A program made the position numbers and the translations under genes. From assembly GCF_005938745.2 (NCBI RefSeq), contig NZ_VCBX02000001.1, forward strand, positions 4,602,501 to 4,666,500: a stretch of DNA of 64,000 nucleotides. The letters are read 5' to 3'. This DNA comes from Rhodococcus sp. KBS0724 (GTDB taxonomy: Bacteria > Actinomycetota > Actinomycetes > Mycobacteriales > Mycobacteriaceae). Below are positions 63,577-64,000 of this stretch, piece after piece. Numbering within the stretch: the first letter of the stretch is position 1; each line of letters begins with the position of its first letter. A model generated the notes under the pieces. That model did not search any database. It was given only the letters and a program-made list of their open reading frames with translations, and was not told the DNA's origin.

Positions 63577-64000
63577 TCACCGAAGCCTCCCATCCGGGCC
63601 CGGATTCCACCGGGCCAGTCCATCCGTCACGCGTTGCACCAACTCGTCGAAAATGCGCGCGCCGTCCACGGCACTTGCCTGAACTGGATCGCCCAGAACA
63701 CCGTTATCCGACACAGCGACCATACCGCCCGAACGCAATCCTGGCATCAGGTCTGCGATAGGAGAAATATTTCCGACCTCCGCCACGTTCATGTCCACAC
63801 ATTCAGGCGAAAGGTGCAGTAAGAGGCTGGTTTCTGTCTTGCCTGCATGAGCGTCCGCCCCGGGAATCGCGCAGGGCACCCAGGCTGCATCGCGGCCCTC
63901 GTATCGCAAGAGCGCCACAGCCTTTGCCAACGCGGGACCGTTTCCGCCGTGACCACTGACAAACAACACCCGCCCCGCCCACCGACAGGCAGACCGCCCG
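63577..64000 (-). CDS. mftE: Mycofactocin-maturation peptidase (creatininase family), 5' end outside the window
   Basis: The visible C-terminal 141 residues read [15 protein letters not shown], the creatininase metal-binding region, then [13 protein letters not shown] and ECVDM. MftE cleaves the modified MftA core from its leader to release the Val-Tyr-derived scaffold. The frame is open to the window edge, so the start and mftA-D lie beyond 64000. Its stop is 70 bases before the favoured mftF start. Confidence 0.9.
   Translation of the reverse strand, partial: GRSACRWAGRVLFVSGHGGNGPALAKAVALLRYEGRDAAWVPCAIPGADAHAGKTETSLLLHLSPECVDMNVAEVGNISPIADLMPGLRSGGMVAVSDNGVLGDPVQASAVDGARIFDELVQRVTDGLARWNPGPDGRLR

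Noticed and set aside
1..64000. CRISPR arrays, tRNA/rRNA genes, insertion sequences
   Set aside because: The only long repeats are the homologous NRPS modules; no spacer-repeat array, cloverleaf or transposase was found.

Overview
The window looks like chromosomal DNA of a mycolic-acid actinomycete, most likely Rhodococcus (R. erythropolis/qingshengii type). Reasons: moderately high GC, frequent GTG starts and 4-bp stop/start overlaps, an operon that follows the Mycobacterium tuberculosis Rv2498c-Rv2506 order almost gene for gene, an NDMA-type alcohol dehydrogenase, and part of a mycofactocin cluster. Species assignment is inference. No rRNA, tRNA, CRISPR array or insertion sequence was seen.

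Region 1 (1-24652, minus strand): one uninterrupted reading frame for a giant non-ribosomal peptide synthetase. It starts at a GTG at 24652 and runs off the left edge (at least 8217 residues). The modules are C-A-T x5, C-A-T-E, C-A-T, and a partial C of an eighth module. Two adenylation domains have recognisable pockets: module 4 glutamine-like and module 5 threonine. Modules 1 and 7 share a rare pocket. Module 6 carries the only epimerase. Two A domains (modules 5 and 7) sit in sharply bounded islands of different strand composition, which suggests A-domain exchange.

Region 2 (25146-33374): a seven-gene minus-strand operon, accD1-accA1-fadE-maoC-citE-scoA-scoB, with a divergent TetR regulator. 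It matches the mycobacterial leucine/itaconate dissimilation operon. A TTAAC-type operator lies in the divergent gap.

Region 3 (33433-42977): housekeeping and envelope genes. These are a small alarmone synthetase, a GlsB/YeaQ-type membrane protein, a DctA-type dicarboxylate transporter, a membrane-anchored beta-propeller protein with an anchored partner, an MmpL/RND transporter and an M28-like protein.

Region 4 (43013-52108): an alcohol-to-acyl-CoA cassette on the minus strand. It has an NDMA-dependent alcohol dehydrogenase, an aldehyde dehydrogenase, an unannotated 41-residue peptide gene, an AcoR-like regulator and an acyl-CoA ligase. A metabolite:H+ symporter and a small winged-helix-like protein follow.

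Region 5 (52294-64000): a glycosyltransferase, then ethanolamine use (permease, EutB, EutC), an acetaldehyde-type dehydrogenase with a DUF779 partner, a second GAF regulator with a GCAACGT operator array, and the mycofactocin genes mftG, mftF and mftE (partial). Together, regions 4 and 5 look like a C2/alcohol oxidation district: ethanolamine gives acetaldehyde, alcohols are oxidised by an enzyme that needs mycofactocin, aldehydes go to acids, and acids are activated to CoA esters.
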